The notes under the pieces are model-generated. The model was not told the origin of the DNA and did no database searches. It worked only from the letters and a program-made list of their open reading frames with translations. 64,000 bases of DNA from positions 496,001-560,000 of the forward strand of contig NZ_CP029488.1 of the NCBI RefSeq assembly GCF_003177035.1, written 5' to 3'. This DNA comes from Salinisphaera sp. LB1. Lineage in GTDB: Bacteria; Pseudomonadota; Gammaproteobacteria; Nevskiales; Salinisphaeraceae. Below, in pieces: positions 33,620 to 43,051 of the stretch; the first letter of the stretch is position 1; each line of letters begins with the position of its first letter. A program made the position numbers and the translations under genes.

Positions 33620-34563
33620 TGCCCGCGCTGGCCGGGCCCGTGCGGGGTATCGCGATCGTCGTCGGTCTGATCGGGCTGACGATTCTCGGCGGCATTCCGC
33701 TGGTGCCGGCCAGTATCGTCAAGCTCGCGCTGCCACCCGGCCGTGCCCGCGATCGCGCCACGGATGTCGTACTCGGCATCGCCAAGGCATGGGCGCGCGG
33801 ATCGAACGGGCTGATTTTCGGCATCAGCGGCACCCGCCTACGCTACCAGCAGCAGATGGCCGACGATCCGGACGGCCGCTATGTGCTGATCTCGAATCAT
33901 CAGTGCTGGGCCGATGTCATGCTGCTGATCAGGGCGATCGATCCCCAGCTGCCGTTTCCGCGTTTTTTCATCAAGGAACAGCTGCGCTGGCTGCCGGTGA
34001 TCGGGCTGGCCTGCTGGGCGCTGGATTTTCCGTTCATGAAACGCCACAGCCGGGCCGCGATCGAGAAGCATCCCGAGCTGCGCAACGAAGACATGCACGC
34101 GGTGCGGCGCGCCTGTGAGGTCTTTCGGCGGCAGCCGGTCTCCCTGGTCAACTACGCCGAAGGCACGCGTTCCACGCCGGCCAAACGGGCGGCAGCGAAC
34201 TCGCCATATCGCACGCTACTGCCGCCCAAGGCTGGGGGCACGGCCTTTGCCGTCAATGCCATGCGTGACGTGCTCGACGGCATTCTCGACATGACGGTCG
34301 CTTACATCGATACGCCCGAGCCGAAGTTCTGGGATGTACTATGCGGCCGGATTCCCGAGGTGGCGGTACGCGTGCGCTATCTCGCGGTCCCGCCCGAACT
34401 CGCTGACGGCGACTACGGCGCCGACCCGCAATACCGCGATCGCTTCAAGGCCTGGCTAGGCGAACTCTGGGCCGCGAAGGACGCCGAGGTGGCCGCCATC
34501 CAGGACCCCGAAAATCCGCAACGCGCCTTCCACGATCTCGCCACCGGAGGCCATCATGCCTGA
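33619..34563 (+). CDS. PlsC-family acyltransferase
   Basis: Membrane-associated glycerophospholipid acyltransferase, 314 aa. An N-terminal hydrophobic helix (about 8-32) is followed by the HX4D motif in ISNHQCWADVMLLI (catalytic His/Asp), PRFFIKEQLRWLPVIG (block 2), and the glycerol-phosphate-binding EGTR in LVNYAEGTRSTPAK. The long C-terminal part (PEPKFWDVLCGRIPEVAVRVRYLAVP) resembles the YihG/LclAT-like acyltransferases rather than core PlsC. The TGATG overlap with hemE and 8-nt overlap with the following dehydrogenase indicate one transcript. The substrate is unknown. Confidence 0.88.
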   Translation: MPALAGPVRGIAIVVGLIGLTILGGIPLVPASIVKLALPPGRARDRATDVVLGIAKAWARGSNGLIFGISGTRLRYQQQMADDPDGRYVLISNHQCWADVMLLIRAIDPQLPFPRFFIKEQLRWLPVIGLACWALDFPFMKRHSRAAIEKHPELRNEDMHAVRRACEVFRRQPVSLVNYAEGTRSTPAKRAAANSPYRTLLPPKAGGTAFAVNAMRDVLDGILDMTVAYIDTPEPKFWDVLCGRIPEVAVRVRYLAVPPELADGDYGADPQYRDRFKAWLGELWAAKDAEVAAIQDPENPQRAFHDLATGGHHA

Positions 34564-35305
34564 GCGCATTGCCTGGATTACCGGCGCCAGCTCCGGTATC
34601 GGCGAAGCCCTGGCCATCGAGCTCGCCGATCACGGCTGGCGGGTCGCGATCTCGGCGCGCCGCGCCGATGCATTGGCCGCCGTGGCCGACCAACGCCCCG
34701 AGGCGATCACCGCCTATCCCCTGAACGTCACCGACGCCACGGCCTGCGCGGACGCGGCGCAGCGCATCGCCACCGAACACGGCCCGATCGATCTGGCCGT
34801 GTTCAATGCCGGTATCGGCGCGAGCTTCGATGTGCGCCACTTCGATGCCGCGGACGTGAATCGGCGCATGACCGTAAATTACGGTGGCACGGTCAACGGC
34901 ATCGGCGCCGTACTGCCGGCCATGCAGGCGCGCGGCACCGGCCGCATCGCGATGACCGCGAGCGTGGCGGGTTATCGCGGCTTGCCGGGAGCGGCCCCCT
35001 ATGCCGCGTCCAAGGCGGCCATGATCTCGCTGGCGGAAAGCCTGCACCTGGATCTGGTCGGCTCCGGCGTGGCCGTGAGCGTGATTTGCCCAGGCTATGT
35101 CACCACGCCGCTGACCGCCGACAACAAGCACCCGATGCCGTTCGTGATCGGCGCCGCGGATGCGGCCCGACGCATCCGCCAGGGCCTGGAGGCCGGTCGC
35201 TTCGAGATCGCGTTCCCGCGCCGGCTGGTCTGGCTGTTGAAGACCTTCCAGCGCCTGCCCTACGCGGCCTATTTCCCGATCATCCGCCGTGTCACCGGCG
35301 CTTGA
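34556..35305 (+). CDS. Short-chain dehydrogenase/reductase
   Basis: Classical SDR, 249 aa. Cofactor motif AWITGASSGIGEALAIELA (TGxxxGIG), NAGIG at about residue 84, the catalytic Ser in IAMTASVAGYRG and YxxxK in APYAASKAAMISLAESLH. No aspartate at the end of strand 2; ARRADA there suggests NADP preference. Forms an operon with hemE and the acyltransferase, so a role in lipid metabolism is possible, but the substrate cannot be told. Confidence 0.88.
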   Translation: MPERIAWITGASSGIGEALAIELADHGWRVAISARRADALAAVADQRPEAITAYPLNVTDATACADAAQRIATEHGPIDLAVFNAGIGASFDVRHFDAADVNRRMTVNYGGTVNGIGAVLPAMQARGTGRIAMTASVAGYRGLPGAAPYAASKAAMISLAESLHLDLVGSGVAVSVICPGYVTTPLTADNKHPMPFVIGAADAARRIRQGLEAGRFEIAFPRRLVWLLKTFQRLPYAAYFPIIRRVTGA

Positions 35306-35307
35306 TT

Positions 35308-35434
35308 ATTAACCCGGCACAAAAATAGATGATTTTTCGGGTTAATAGCGCGAGTATGCGACGGCATGCGCGCCGCGGCCATTGGCCGCGAAGCCTTTGA
35401 AAATAAAAGACGGACAGGCGCCGGCTTTTATTTT
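35308..35434. terminator. Cluster of three inverted repeats between convergent genes
   Basis: Hairpin 1: ATTAACCCG (35308-35316) with CGGGTTAAT (35338-35346), with an inner AAAAAT/ATTTTT pairing. Hairpin 2: palindrome CGCGGCCA-T-TGGCCGCG (35374-35390). Hairpin 3: AAAATAAAAG (35400-35409) with CTTTTATTTT (35425-35434). They lie between the stops of the plus-strand SDR and the minus-strand symporter; hairpins 1 and 3 could act as bidirectional terminators. Confidence 0.5.
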
Positions 35435-35481
35435 TGAAGGCGGTGAAAACAGCTGATGAAGTCAGCTGTCTTGACGCCGGA

Positions 35482-36813
35482 TTAATAGATAGCATCTTGC
35501 CGACCGATGGCACGCTGCAGTTCGGCATGGCGCGCACGGTCCAGCGGAAAATCCCACATCAGCAGGATGACACCGATCTTGATCGCCACCGGCAACAGCC
35601 CGTAAAGCGCCGCCAGCGTCCAGAGCGCGGTCGCGTCGTTGGGCTGGCCGGCATCAAAGCCCGCCAGCCACAACGCGGGATAGGCGATGCCGAGCGCCAC
35701 CGCAAAAGCGAGCTTGGTCGCCATGCCCCAGAGCCCGAAATACAGCCCGGCGCGGCCATCGCCGCCGGCGGCCGTATCCTCGTCGATCACATCGGCCTGG
35801 ATCGAGGCGGCTGTGGCCTGGTCCACGCCCAGACAGGAGCCGCCCAGAATACAGATCAGCGTGTAGGCGACGTAACTGTAAGTGTTGTCGGCCAACGTGA
35901 CTGTGAAGATGAACACGCCTGCAACGAACGCCATCGAGGCACACCACAGCCGATGCTTGGACCAGTGACGCCCGATCCAGAACCAGACGGGCAGGCCGGC
36001 CACGGCAGACAGAAAGTAGATGGCGAGGAAAATCCCGGCCGTCGCCTGGCTGGCACCGAGCACCGACTGCACGAAAAACAGGAACAACGCCGCCGGCAAC
36101 CCGTTGGCCGCGCCATTGAACAGATAGGCGATGACCAGGCGCCGGAATGGCCGGTTCGCCGCCAGCAGTCGCGCGCTATCCGACCAGGGCACGTTCGAGG
36201 CCGCCCCGCCCGGCTCCGGCACTCGCCAGAGAAACAGACCGACCGCGACCGGCAGTGCGACCAGCAGGAAGATCGCGATCGCCTCCAACCCGGCGGCCGC
36301 GCCACCGGCCAGTTCACTCACCCCGGCCGGCAGCACGATCGCGACCATCGTACCCAGTACGAAAAACCCCTCGCGCCAGGCCGTGATGCGCGTGCGCTCG
36401 TCGTAGTCGGCCGACAGTTCGGCGCCCATCGTGGTGTACGGCAGATAGATGAGTGTCCAGCCGAGATACGCGGCCATACTCCAGACCAACAGATAGGCCG
36501 CGCCAGCATGGTCGCCTGGAACGAAAAGAAACCAGGCGGCAAGCATCAGAATAGGCGTACCCACGGCAATATAAGGCCGGCGTCGCCCGAGAATTGCCGG
36601 TGTACGGTCAGACACGGTCCCGATCACCGGGTCGGTGAAGACGTCGAAAAGACGCGCGGCGAAGATGAGAATGCCGACGATGCCCGTGTTAAGGCCAGGC
36701 ATCTGGGCATAGAATGGAGGCAGGAAAACGGTCAGCGGCAGGCCGAGTGCGGCCAGCGGCAGGCCCAGCCCTCCATACGGCGCCAGCCGCGAGACGGGAT
36801 AGCGGCGGCTCAT
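35482..36813 (-). CDS. GPH-type (MelB-like) cation symporter, MFS superfamily
   Basis: Polytopic inner-membrane transporter of 443 aa with about 12 helices. GPH features: LIFAARLFDVFTDPVIGTVSDRT (the cation-site Asp region), GRRRPYIAVGTPILM after helix 2, and YTTMGAELSADYDERTRITAWR between helices 4 and 5. It is the last gene of a minus-strand operon with a CFA-like methyltransferase (4-nt overlap), DUF1365 and a flavin oxidoreductase. The same four-gene company occurs in photo-oxidative stress regulons of other proteobacteria, where the transporter's cargo is unknown; a sugar role should not be assumed. Confidence 0.88.
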   Translation of the reverse strand: MSRRYPVSRLAPYGGLGLPLAALGLPLTVFLPPFYAQMPGLNTGIVGILIFAARLFDVFTDPVIGTVSDRTPAILGRRRPYIAVGTPILMLAAWFLFVPGDHAGAAYLLVWSMAAYLGWTLIYLPYTTMGAELSADYDERTRITAWREGFFVLGTMVAIVLPAGVSELAGGAAAGLEAIAIFLLVALPVAVGLFLWRVPEPGGAASNVPWSDSARLLAANRPFRRLVIAYLFNGAANGLPAALFLFFVQSVLGASQATAGIFLAIYFLSAVAGLPVWFWIGRHWSKHRLWCASMAFVAGVFIFTVTLADNTYSYVAYTLICILGGSCLGVDQATAASIQADVIDEDTAAGGDGRAGLYFGLWGMATKLAFAVALGIAYPALWLAGFDAGQPNDATALWTLAALYGLLPVAIKIGVILLMWDFPLDRARHAELQRAIGRQDAIY

Positions 36814-38030
36814 CGAGGCCGCTGGAAACCGATCTGCATCAAGTCAATGTTGCCGGAGGTGAAACCTGCGGCGCAGTAAGCCAGATAATAGCGCCACATG
36901 CGATAGAAGGGCGCGCCCCGCTGGCTCTGAATCTCAGCCCCGTTTGCGACCACGGCCTTGTCCCAGCGCATCAGCGTGCGGGCATAGTCGCGGCCGTAGA
37001 AATCGCGGTCGAGCTCGGTCAGGCCAGCGCTTTCCGCATAGGCGGCGAAAATCTCCGGCGAAGCCAGCATGCCCCCGGGGAAGATGTATTCCTGGATGAA
37101 ATCCACGTTCTTGCGGTAATAGTCGAAACGTCCGTCGTCGATCGTGATCGCCTGGATGGCGGCGCGGCCGCCCGGTTTGAGCGCATCGTGGATGGTCTTG
37201 AAATAGCCCGGCCAGTAGGCCTCACCCACGGCCTCGTACATCTCGATCGAAACCACATGGTCGTAACGGCCCGCCACATCGCGATAATCACAGAGATGAA
37301 AATCGATGCGATCGGCCAGACCGGCGGCGTCGGCCTGTTCGCGCGCGAAACGCAGCTGCTCTGCCGACAGCGTGATGCCGGTCACCCGCACGCCGCGGGT
37401 GGCCGCGGCATGGCGCGCGAAGCCGCCCCAGCCACAACCGATCTCGAGAATATGATCGCCCGGCTCGGGCGCGAGGCGATCGAGCAACGCGTCGTACTTG
37501 CGTCGCTGGGCCACCGCCAGCGGTTCGTCGGGGTAAGCGAACAGCGCCGATGAATAAGTCCAGGTTTCGTCCAGCCAGTGGGCGTAGAACTCGTTGCCGA
37601 GATCGTAATGATAGGCAATATTGCGCCGCGAGCCCGACCGACTGTTGGCGTTCAGCCGGTGACGAATCCCCGAAACCAGCGAGTACAGCCATTGCAGGCG
37701 CGAGAAATCCGGCTCCAGTGCCGCCGTGTTGAGATGCAACAGATAAATCAGCGCCGGCAGATCATCGCAGTCCCACTCGCCGGCCATATAGCCCTCGGCA
37801 AAGCCGATCGAGCCGGCCCTGAACAACCGCGTGACCATGCGCGGCGAATGGATATGCAGCGTGGCCGTTGGCCCCGGGCGCTCGCCCTCGAAACACGCCG
37901 CGCTGCCGCTGGGCAGCCGCACATCCAGACGGCCGCAGACCAGGCGATCGAGCCGTTTGACCACGGCGCGCTCGCGCCAGCCCACGGGGCGACCGTATGC
38001 CACGGTCGCGCGGTACGAAGTCGAATTCAT
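36810..38030 (-). CDS. Cyclopropane-fatty-acid-synthase-like SAM methyltransferase
   Basis: SAM-dependent enzyme of 406 aa that should methylate or methylenate unsaturated acyl chains of membrane lipids. N-terminal domain with IHSPRMVTRLFRAGSIGFAEGYMAGEWDCDDL; linker NIAYHYDLGNEFYAHWLDETWTYS; SAM motif ILEIGCGWGGFARHAA; VVSIEMYEAVGEAYWPGYF; C-terminal YLAYCAAGFTSGNIDLMQIGF with the conserved cysteine. Where E. coli Cfa has HTIG, this protein has QAITI, as in many paralogues whose product is not a simple cyclopropane, so the exact reaction is open. Flanked by DUF1365 (10-nt gap) and the symporter. Confidence 0.9.
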   Translation of the reverse strand: MNSTSYRATVAYGRPVGWRERAVVKRLDRLVCGRLDVRLPSGSAACFEGERPGPTATLHIHSPRMVTRLFRAGSIGFAEGYMAGEWDCDDLPALIYLLHLNTAALEPDFSRLQWLYSLVSGIRHRLNANSRSGSRRNIAYHYDLGNEFYAHWLDETWTYSSALFAYPDEPLAVAQRRKYDALLDRLAPEPGDHILEIGCGWGGFARHAAATRGVRVTGITLSAEQLRFAREQADAAGLADRIDFHLCDYRDVAGRYDHVVSIEMYEAVGEAYWPGYFKTIHDALKPGGRAAIQAITIDDGRFDYYRKNVDFIQEYIFPGGMLASPEIFAAYAESAGLTELDRDFYGRDYARTLMRWDKAVVANGAEIQSQRGAPFYRMWRYYLAYCAAGFTSGNIDLMQIGFQRPR

Positions 38031-38040
38031 GTTGTCGTTC

Positions 38041-38805
38041 TTACGATCGGTTCGGTCGTCGCGGCTCAGGCCTGGTATGGAACCGCGCCCCGCGCCACCA
38101 GAGCTTGAGCGCCTGCCAATGAATTGCCGCCGTGACCTTAAGTGTCATCAGAGGTACGCGGCAGGCGGCAATTGCGATGCTGCGCGTGGACAATGGCTGT
38201 CGCCGACCGGACACCGTCGTGGCGATGCGCAGGCCGCCGGCCTCGTCATACAACCGAATGCCCAGCCCCACGCGCGCCTCCGGGGGCATGACGTGAAAAC
38301 GATACGTGCCACTGCGATCGAAGAACGGCGAAACATGGAATTGCTTGGCCTTGTCGCGCGCCGCGCGCCAATCCATCGGCCGGCCGTCGTCGTGCAGCAC
38401 ATAGACATGATGCTCACCGAAGGTGTTGTGTACCTCGGCAACGAGCGCGCGCAGCGTGCCGTCCGCATGTTCGGCGTAATACAGGCTGATCGGATTGAAG
38501 CCGTAGCCGAGCACGCGCGGCATGGCGAGCAGCCGCACGCGCCCCCCGGCGAGCGTTACGCCGTGCTCGGCAAGCACGGCGTCCAGCCAGGCGCGCAGAT
38601 CGCTGCCGTCGTGCGGGCCGTGGTCGGCGTCGTAAAACGACAAAAGATTGAAGCGATTGCGTGATATCAGCGGCGAGCTGGCACAGGCCGAGTCGATGGC
38701 ATCGATATCCAACAACACGAAGAACGCCCGATACATGAACCGGTAGCGCGGCGGCCCCGGCCGCCGGTGCATGATCCGGCAGCGATACAGTGCGGGCGCG
38801 CTCAC
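38041..38805 (-). CDS. DUF1365 family protein
   Basis: Protein of 254 aa, function unknown. The chosen start is the GTG at 38805, which overlaps the stop of the upstream flavin oxidoreductase (GTGA) and gives the standard family N-terminus (SAPALYRCRIMHRRPGPPRY). The frame runs on upstream inside the neighbour but without family similarity. Conserved blocks: RNRFNLLSFYDADHG, PRVLGYGFNPISLYY, VAEVHNTFGEHHVYVL, and KQFHVSPFFDRSGTYRFH. DUF1365 genes almost always accompany the FAD oxidoreductase and CFA-like genes, suggesting a step of one lipid-modifying pathway (inference). Confidence 0.88.
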   Translation of the reverse strand: MSAPALYRCRIMHRRPGPPRYRFMYRAFFVLLDIDAIDSACASSPLISRNRFNLLSFYDADHGPHDGSDLRAWLDAVLAEHGVTLAGGRVRLLAMPRVLGYGFNPISLYYAEHADGTLRALVAEVHNTFGEHHVYVLHDDGRPMDWRAARDKAKQFHVSPFFDRSGTYRFHVMPPEARVGLGIRLYDEAGGLRIATTVSGRRQPLSTRSIAIAACRVPLMTLKVTAAIHWQALKLWWRGARFHTRPEPRRPNRS

Positions 38806-40067
38806 CCTGGCCACGGCGCCTGGGCGCCCAGCGCCCCGGCCACGCGGGTCGCCGCGGCCAGGCCGTCCTCGTGGAAACCATAACCACACCAGGCGCCGGC
38901 ATGCCATACACCGCCGTTGCCCTGGATTTCGTGCAGCCGCTTCTGCGCCGCCAGTGCGGCACGATCGAACACCGGGTGCGAATAGCCGATATCGGCGATT
39001 ACCTGGGCGGGGTCCGGCTCGGCCAGCGGATTGAGGCTGACGAAATATTCGCGCGGGCCGCGGATCGACTGCAGCCGGTTCATCCAGTAGGTCACCGCCA
39101 CGCGCTGGCCGGAAATCCCGGCCCGGTCGGCCTGATAGTTCCAGGACGACCACACACGCCGGCGCTTGGGCATCAGGCTGGCGTCGCTGTGCAGCACCGC
39201 GCGGTTGGGCTGGAACGAGAACGAACCGAGCAGCGCGCGTTCCAGCGGCTCGGCATCGACCAGCAGCCGCGCGGTCGTGTCGGCATGACAGGCGAAGATG
39301 ACCTGGTCGAAATGCAGCGTGCGTCCGCGTTCGGTGATCACCGTTACGCCGTCGGCCTGGCGCCGGACGCGCTGGATCGGGGTGGCGCAACGCACCCGGT
39401 CGCCGAGCATGGCAGCCACCGCGTGCACGTAGGCATGACTGCCGCCGACGACCGTATGCCACTGCGGCCGGTCCCGGACATCGAGCAGGCCGTGATTGTC
39501 GAAGAAGTGCAGGAACGCCGCCAGCGGGAATCGACGGATCTCCGCGGTGGGCGTGGACCAGATCGCGGCGGCCATCGGCAACAGATAGCGCGCCGCGAAC
39601 GCTTCGCTGAAGCGGTGGTGGTCAAGGAATTCACCCAGCGCCATATCCGGCACCCGATCGGCGGCCAGCATGCGCTTGGCGCGGCGGTTGAAACGCAGGA
39701 TATCGACGATCATCCGCCAGTGCGCCGGATCGCGCGCCAGCCCCGGTTGCGCGAACAACTTGGCCGGGCTGTCGCCGGCCCATTCGATCGCCCCGTTGCC
39801 GATCGAGACCCCGAACGACATGTCGCTGGGCTGTGTGGCCACACCGAGCTCGTCGAGAAAACGATTGAAACAGGGATAATTGCGATCGTTGGCAACAATG
39901 AAACCGGTATCGACCGGCTGGGCGCCATCCATGATCGTGCAGACATGACCGCCAAGCTTGTCGGCCCCCTCGAACAGGGTAACCTCGGCGCTGTCGCGCA
40001 GCAGCCACGCCGCGCCCATACCCGCTATGCCCCCGCCGATAATTGCGATTGTCTGCATCCACTGCAT
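38802..40067 (-). CDS. FAD-dependent amine-oxidase-like oxidoreductase
   Basis: Flavoprotein of 421 aa, first gene of the operon. Rossmann FAD motif TIAIIGGGIAGMGAAWLL with the acidic end of strand 2 in VTLFEGADKLGGHV. Other blocks: VDTGFIVANDRNYPCFNRFLDELG, AAIWSTPTAEIRRFPLAAFLHFF, VVGGSHAYVHA, FACHADTTARLL and a C-terminal GNGGVWHAGAWCGYGFHEDGL. This is the COG2907 type that accompanies DUF1365 and CFA-like genes. Start may instead be the ATG three codons on (40058), which has a better-spaced GGA upstream. The substrate is presumably an acyl chain (inference). Confidence 0.9.
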   Translation of the reverse strand: MQWMQTIAIIGGGIAGMGAAWLLRDSAEVTLFEGADKLGGHVCTIMDGAQPVDTGFIVANDRNYPCFNRFLDELGVATQPSDMSFGVSIGNGAIEWAGDSPAKLFAQPGLARDPAHWRMIVDILRFNRRAKRMLAADRVPDMALGEFLDHHRFSEAFAARYLLPMAAAIWSTPTAEIRRFPLAAFLHFFDNHGLLDVRDRPQWHTVVGGSHAYVHAVAAMLGDRVRCATPIQRVRRQADGVTVITERGRTLHFDQVIFACHADTTARLLVDAEPLERALLGSFSFQPNRAVLHSDASLMPKRRRVWSSWNYQADRAGISGQRVAVTYWMNRLQSIRGPREYFVSLNPLAEPDPAQVIADIGYSHPVFDRAALAAQKRLHEIQGNGGVWHAGAWCGYGFHEDGLAAATRVAGALGAQAPWPG

Positions 40068-40294
40068 TCCGATCGTTGAATTGTGCTCATAGTGCCACGA
40101 GCCGATGCCGGCCCGCGTCGAGCGCTTCGTCTTTGGACGGTATTTTGGGTTTGGGCTATGCTCTGTCGCGCATTATTGGCAAGGCGCGACCCTTCCCGGG
40201 CCCCTCGGCTTGCCGTTCATGATATCGGTCGGCCCCGCGATGTCGGGCCCGCTGATTCGTACACACGAACACGTCGTTCAACCAAGGAGCCGCC

Positions 40295-41269
40295 ATGAAA
40301 GATCCCGTACGCGTAGCCGTAACCGGGGGCGCCGGCCAGATCAGCTATTCACTGATCTTTCGCATCGCCACCGGCGAGATGCTCGGACACGACCAGCCGA
40401 TCATCCTCCAGCTGCTGGAAATTCCGCCGGCCATGGATGCGCTCAAGGGCGTGATCATGGAACTCAACGACTGTGCCTTCCCGCTGGTCACCGAAATCCA
40501 CGGCACCGACAAGCCGGAAGAAGCCTTCGCCGGCGCGGACTATGCACTGCTGGTGGGCTCGCGGCCGCGCGGCAAGGGCATGGAGCGGTCGGATCTGCTC
40601 AAGGCCAACGGCGATATCTTTTCGGTGCAGGGCAAGGCCCTGAACGATCATGCCTCGAAGGAGGTCAAGGTGCTGGTGGTCGGCAACCCGGCCAACACCA
40701 ACGCGCTGATCGCCGCCAACAATGCGCCGGATCTGGACAATAACCAGTTCACGGCGATGATGCGCCTGGACCACAACCGTTCATTGTCTCAATTGGCCCA
40801 GAAGACCGGCAGCCTGGTCACGGACATCGAGGGCATGATGGTCTGGGGTAACCACAGCTCCACCCAGTTCCCGGACTTGTCGCACGCCACGGTCAAGGGC
40901 AAGCCCGCGCTCGACCTGGTCGACCAGGCGTGGTACGAGAACGACTTCATCCCGACCGTGCAGAAGCGCGGTGCGGCCATCATCGAAGCCCGCGGTGCAT
41001 CCAGCGCGGCGTCGGCGGCCAGCGCGGCGATCGACCACATGCGCAACTGGGTGGCCGGCACCAACGGCCAGATCGTGAGCATGGGCATTCCGGCTGATGG
41101 CAGCTACGGCATCGAGCCGGGCATCATGTATTCGTTTCCGGTGACCTGCGCCAACGGCGAGTTCAAGATCGTCCCGGATCTGGCGATCAACGATTTCGCC
41201 CGCGAGCGCATGCAGGCCACCGAGGACGAACTGCGCAGCGAACGCGAAGCGGTCGCGCATCTACTGTAG
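40295..41269 (+). CDS. mdh: Malate dehydrogenase
   Basis: NAD-dependent TCA-cycle enzyme, 324 aa, of the bacterial dimeric type. Cofactor motif [19 protein letters not shown]; mobile loop [18 protein letters not shown] with the substrate arginines; [14 protein letters not shown]; catalytic region [12 protein letters not shown] and [11 protein letters not shown] with the proton-relay His. An AAGGAG ribosome site lies 6 nt before the ATG. Monocistronic, with a strong terminator right after it. It is divergent from the flavin oxidoreductase operon across a 227-nt region. Confidence 0.96.
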   Translation: MKDPVRVAVTGGAGQISYSLIFRIATGEMLGHDQPIILQLLEIPPAMDALKGVIMELNDCAFPLVTEIHGTDKPEEAFAGADYALLVGSRPRGKGMERSDLLKANGDIFSVQGKALNDHASKEVKVLVVGNPANTNALIAANNAPDLDNNQFTAMMRLDHNRSLSQLAQKTGSLVTDIEGMMVWGNHSSTQFPDLSHATVKGKPALDLVDQAWYENDFIPTVQKRGAAIIEARGASSAASAASAAIDHMRNWVAGTNGQIVSMGIPADGSYGIEPGIMYSFPVTCANGEFKIVPDLAINDFARERMQATEDELRSEREAVAHLL

Positions 41270-41293
41270 CGCCGAGCCCGCCCGATAAGTGAC

Positions 41294-41320
41294 AAAGCCG
41301 GCCTCGTGCCGGCTTTTTTT
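41294..41320 (+). terminator. Rho-independent terminator after mdh
   Basis: AAAGCCGGC / GCCGGCTTT stem with loop CTCGT followed by a run of seven T from the stem end. Textbook intrinsic terminator 25 nt after the mdh stop. Confidence 0.88.
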
Positions 41321-41441
41321 ATTTTCCATATCAAAACCTTGGCAATCGGGAGATGTGATTTGTAAGGCGTCGTCCGCGCGGCTACTCTGAGTGACCGTCG
41401 GTGTGCGCCCCGCACACCGCCCGAAACAACCGGAGACGTTC

Positions 41442-42293
41442 ATGCGCCGCCTATTCTGGATTCTTACGCTCGGCCTCGGCCTCGTCAGCGTTGCCGCGCA
41501 GGCGCAGTCCGAATCGACGGCCAAACTGTGGGCCCGCTGGAAAGCCCACGACAGCCAATCGACGGCCACGATCGACAACGGCGCCTATGACGCGTTTCTG
41601 AAGAAGTATGTGGTGGTTCATCAGGACGGGCCGAACGGCGTGCGCTACAGCGACGTCTCCAGCGCCGATCGGCACAAGCTCGAGCACTACATCCAAACCC
41701 TGGAAAAGGTCGATATCGACCACTACAACCGCCACGTCCAGCGCGCCTACTGGCTCAATCTCTACAACGCGGAAACCATCGACCTGGTTCTCCAGCACTA
41801 CCCGATCAAGTCGGTCCGTGACATCGGCAGCCTGTTGCACCACGGTCCGTGGCAGAAGAAAGTGCTCAAGGTCGAAGGCCAGAAGTTGACGCTCAACGAC
41901 ATCAGCCGTCGCATTCTCCGCCCGATCTGGACCGACGGGCTGACGCTCTATGGCCTGAGCTGTGGCGCCATATCCTGTGCCAGCCTGCGCCAGACCGCCT
42001 ACACCGGCAGCAACGTGTACTCGGCGCTGTACGAGAACGCGGAGGACTATGTCAATTCACCCGAGGGCGTGCGCTTCGATCACGACGGTGGGCTAAAGAT
42101 CTCGAAAATCTACAAGTGGTACAAGGACGACTTCGGCGGCGACAAGCGCGGCGTGATCAACCACATTCGCCGATATGCCGCGCCCCAGCTCTCCGTACAT
42201 CTGGAAGCCGACCGGCACATCGCCGGCTACGACTTCGACTGGGCACTGAATTCCGAAGCCAACGTCTCGGCCAAGGCGGCCCACGACCATTGA
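41442..42293 (+). CDS. Exported DUF547 family protein
   Basis: 283 aa. The ATG at 41442 follows CGGAG and opens a signal peptide (RRLFWILTLGLGLVSVAAQA). The mature part carries the DUF547 core: RAYWLNLYNAETIDLVLQHYP, ILRPIWTDGLTLYGLSCGAISCASLRQTAY, NAEDYVNSPEGVRFD, and FDWALNSEAN near the end. The invariant Cys/Ser (CGAISCASLR) could be catalytic; the fold is transglutaminase/papain-like in some predictions, but no reaction is established. It converges with the anti-sigma gene, with only 5 nt between stops. Confidence 0.85.
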   Translation: MRRLFWILTLGLGLVSVAAQAQSESTAKLWARWKAHDSQSTATIDNGAYDAFLKKYVVVHQDGPNGVRYSDVSSADRHKLEHYIQTLEKVDIDHYNRHVQRAYWLNLYNAETIDLVLQHYPIKSVRDIGSLLHHGPWQKKVLKVEGQKLTLNDISRRILRPIWTDGLTLYGLSCGAISCASLRQTAYTGSNVYSALYENAEDYVNSPEGVRFDHDGGLKISKIYKWYKDDFGGDKRGVINHIRRYAAPQLSVHLEADRHIAGYDFDWALNSEANVSAKAAHDH

Positions 42294-42298
42294 TCCCG

Positions 42299-43051
42299 TC
42301 AGCCCGTGCGATGCGCCACCGGCGAAACCCACATCAGCTTGCCGCCCGGCGTGGTCGTGCCCGCGCGTGAGGTGTCCTCCATCGACACCATGATCTCGCT
42401 GTGATCGCCGAGTTCGTCTGCCACCCGGGGTGACAGCGTCATGGTGTAATGGCCGCGGGTGTGCGGCAATCGGCCCACCAGGTGCGGCCGGCCATTGGCT
42501 GCCTTGATCCACATGCGCAGCATCTTGCCCGAAGGCACGCTGAAGTCGCCCATGGCCTGCACGGACAGCTTGCGGCCATTGTCGGAGGACGTGACCAGCC
42601 AGCTCATGCCGGTCGGCTTGTCATAGATGACACTGGCGTACTTCGGTGGGCTCTCGCTGCCGCCGTGCCAGACCGGCAGTTCGTAGACCGACAGACCGGC
42701 CAGCGCGAGTGCGGCCACCGACGCGGCGAGCGCCAGGCGCTTCCAGCGACGTACAACGCGTCTGTCGTTGGCCGCGGCGGCGGGCGCAACACCCGTGCGC
42801 GCCGCGGCTGGGTCCCGACGGGACAAGCCGGTGGCCCGCTCTACCCGGCCCCAGACCTCGGCGGGCGGCGCGACGGGCTCGAGATCGAGACCGAGCTGCG
42901 CCAGACGATGCTCCCAGAAGGCGAGGCGCGCGCGGGCTGCGGCATCGTGCACCAGGCGCTGCTGGAAGGCTCTGGCGTGTTCGGGTTCCAGCGTGCCGAG
43001 CACGTACTCGGCCGCCATCAGATCCAGCTCGTCATGTTCGGGCGTCGTCAT
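42299..43051 (-). CDS. RskA-like anti-sigma factor
   Basis: Membrane-anchored inhibitor of the adjacent ECF sigma factor, 250 aa from the ATG at 43051, which overlaps the sigma stop (ATGA). The cytoplasmic N-terminal anti-sigma domain has DELDLMAAEYVLGTLEPEHARAF (typical RskA/ZAS-like without the zinc HxxxCxxC). A single membrane helix (about 114-130, LALAASVAALALAGLSVYEL) is followed by a periplasmic RskA domain with PSGKMLRMWIKAANGRPHLVG and an end containing GGKLMWVSPV. Regulated proteolysis or a redox signal would release sigma (family knowledge; the trigger is not visible). Confidence 0.87.
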   Translation of the reverse strand: MTTPEHDELDLMAAEYVLGTLEPEHARAFQQRLVHDAAARARLAFWEHRLAQLGLDLEPVAPPAEVWGRVERATGLSRRDPAAARTGVAPAAAANDRRVVRRWKRLALAASVAALALAGLSVYELPVWHGGSESPPKYASVIYDKPTGMSWLVTSSDNGRKLSVQAMGDFSVPSGKMLRMWIKAANGRPHLVGRLPHTRGHYTMTLSPRVADELGDHSEIMVSMEDTSRAGTTTPGGKLMWVSPVAHRTG

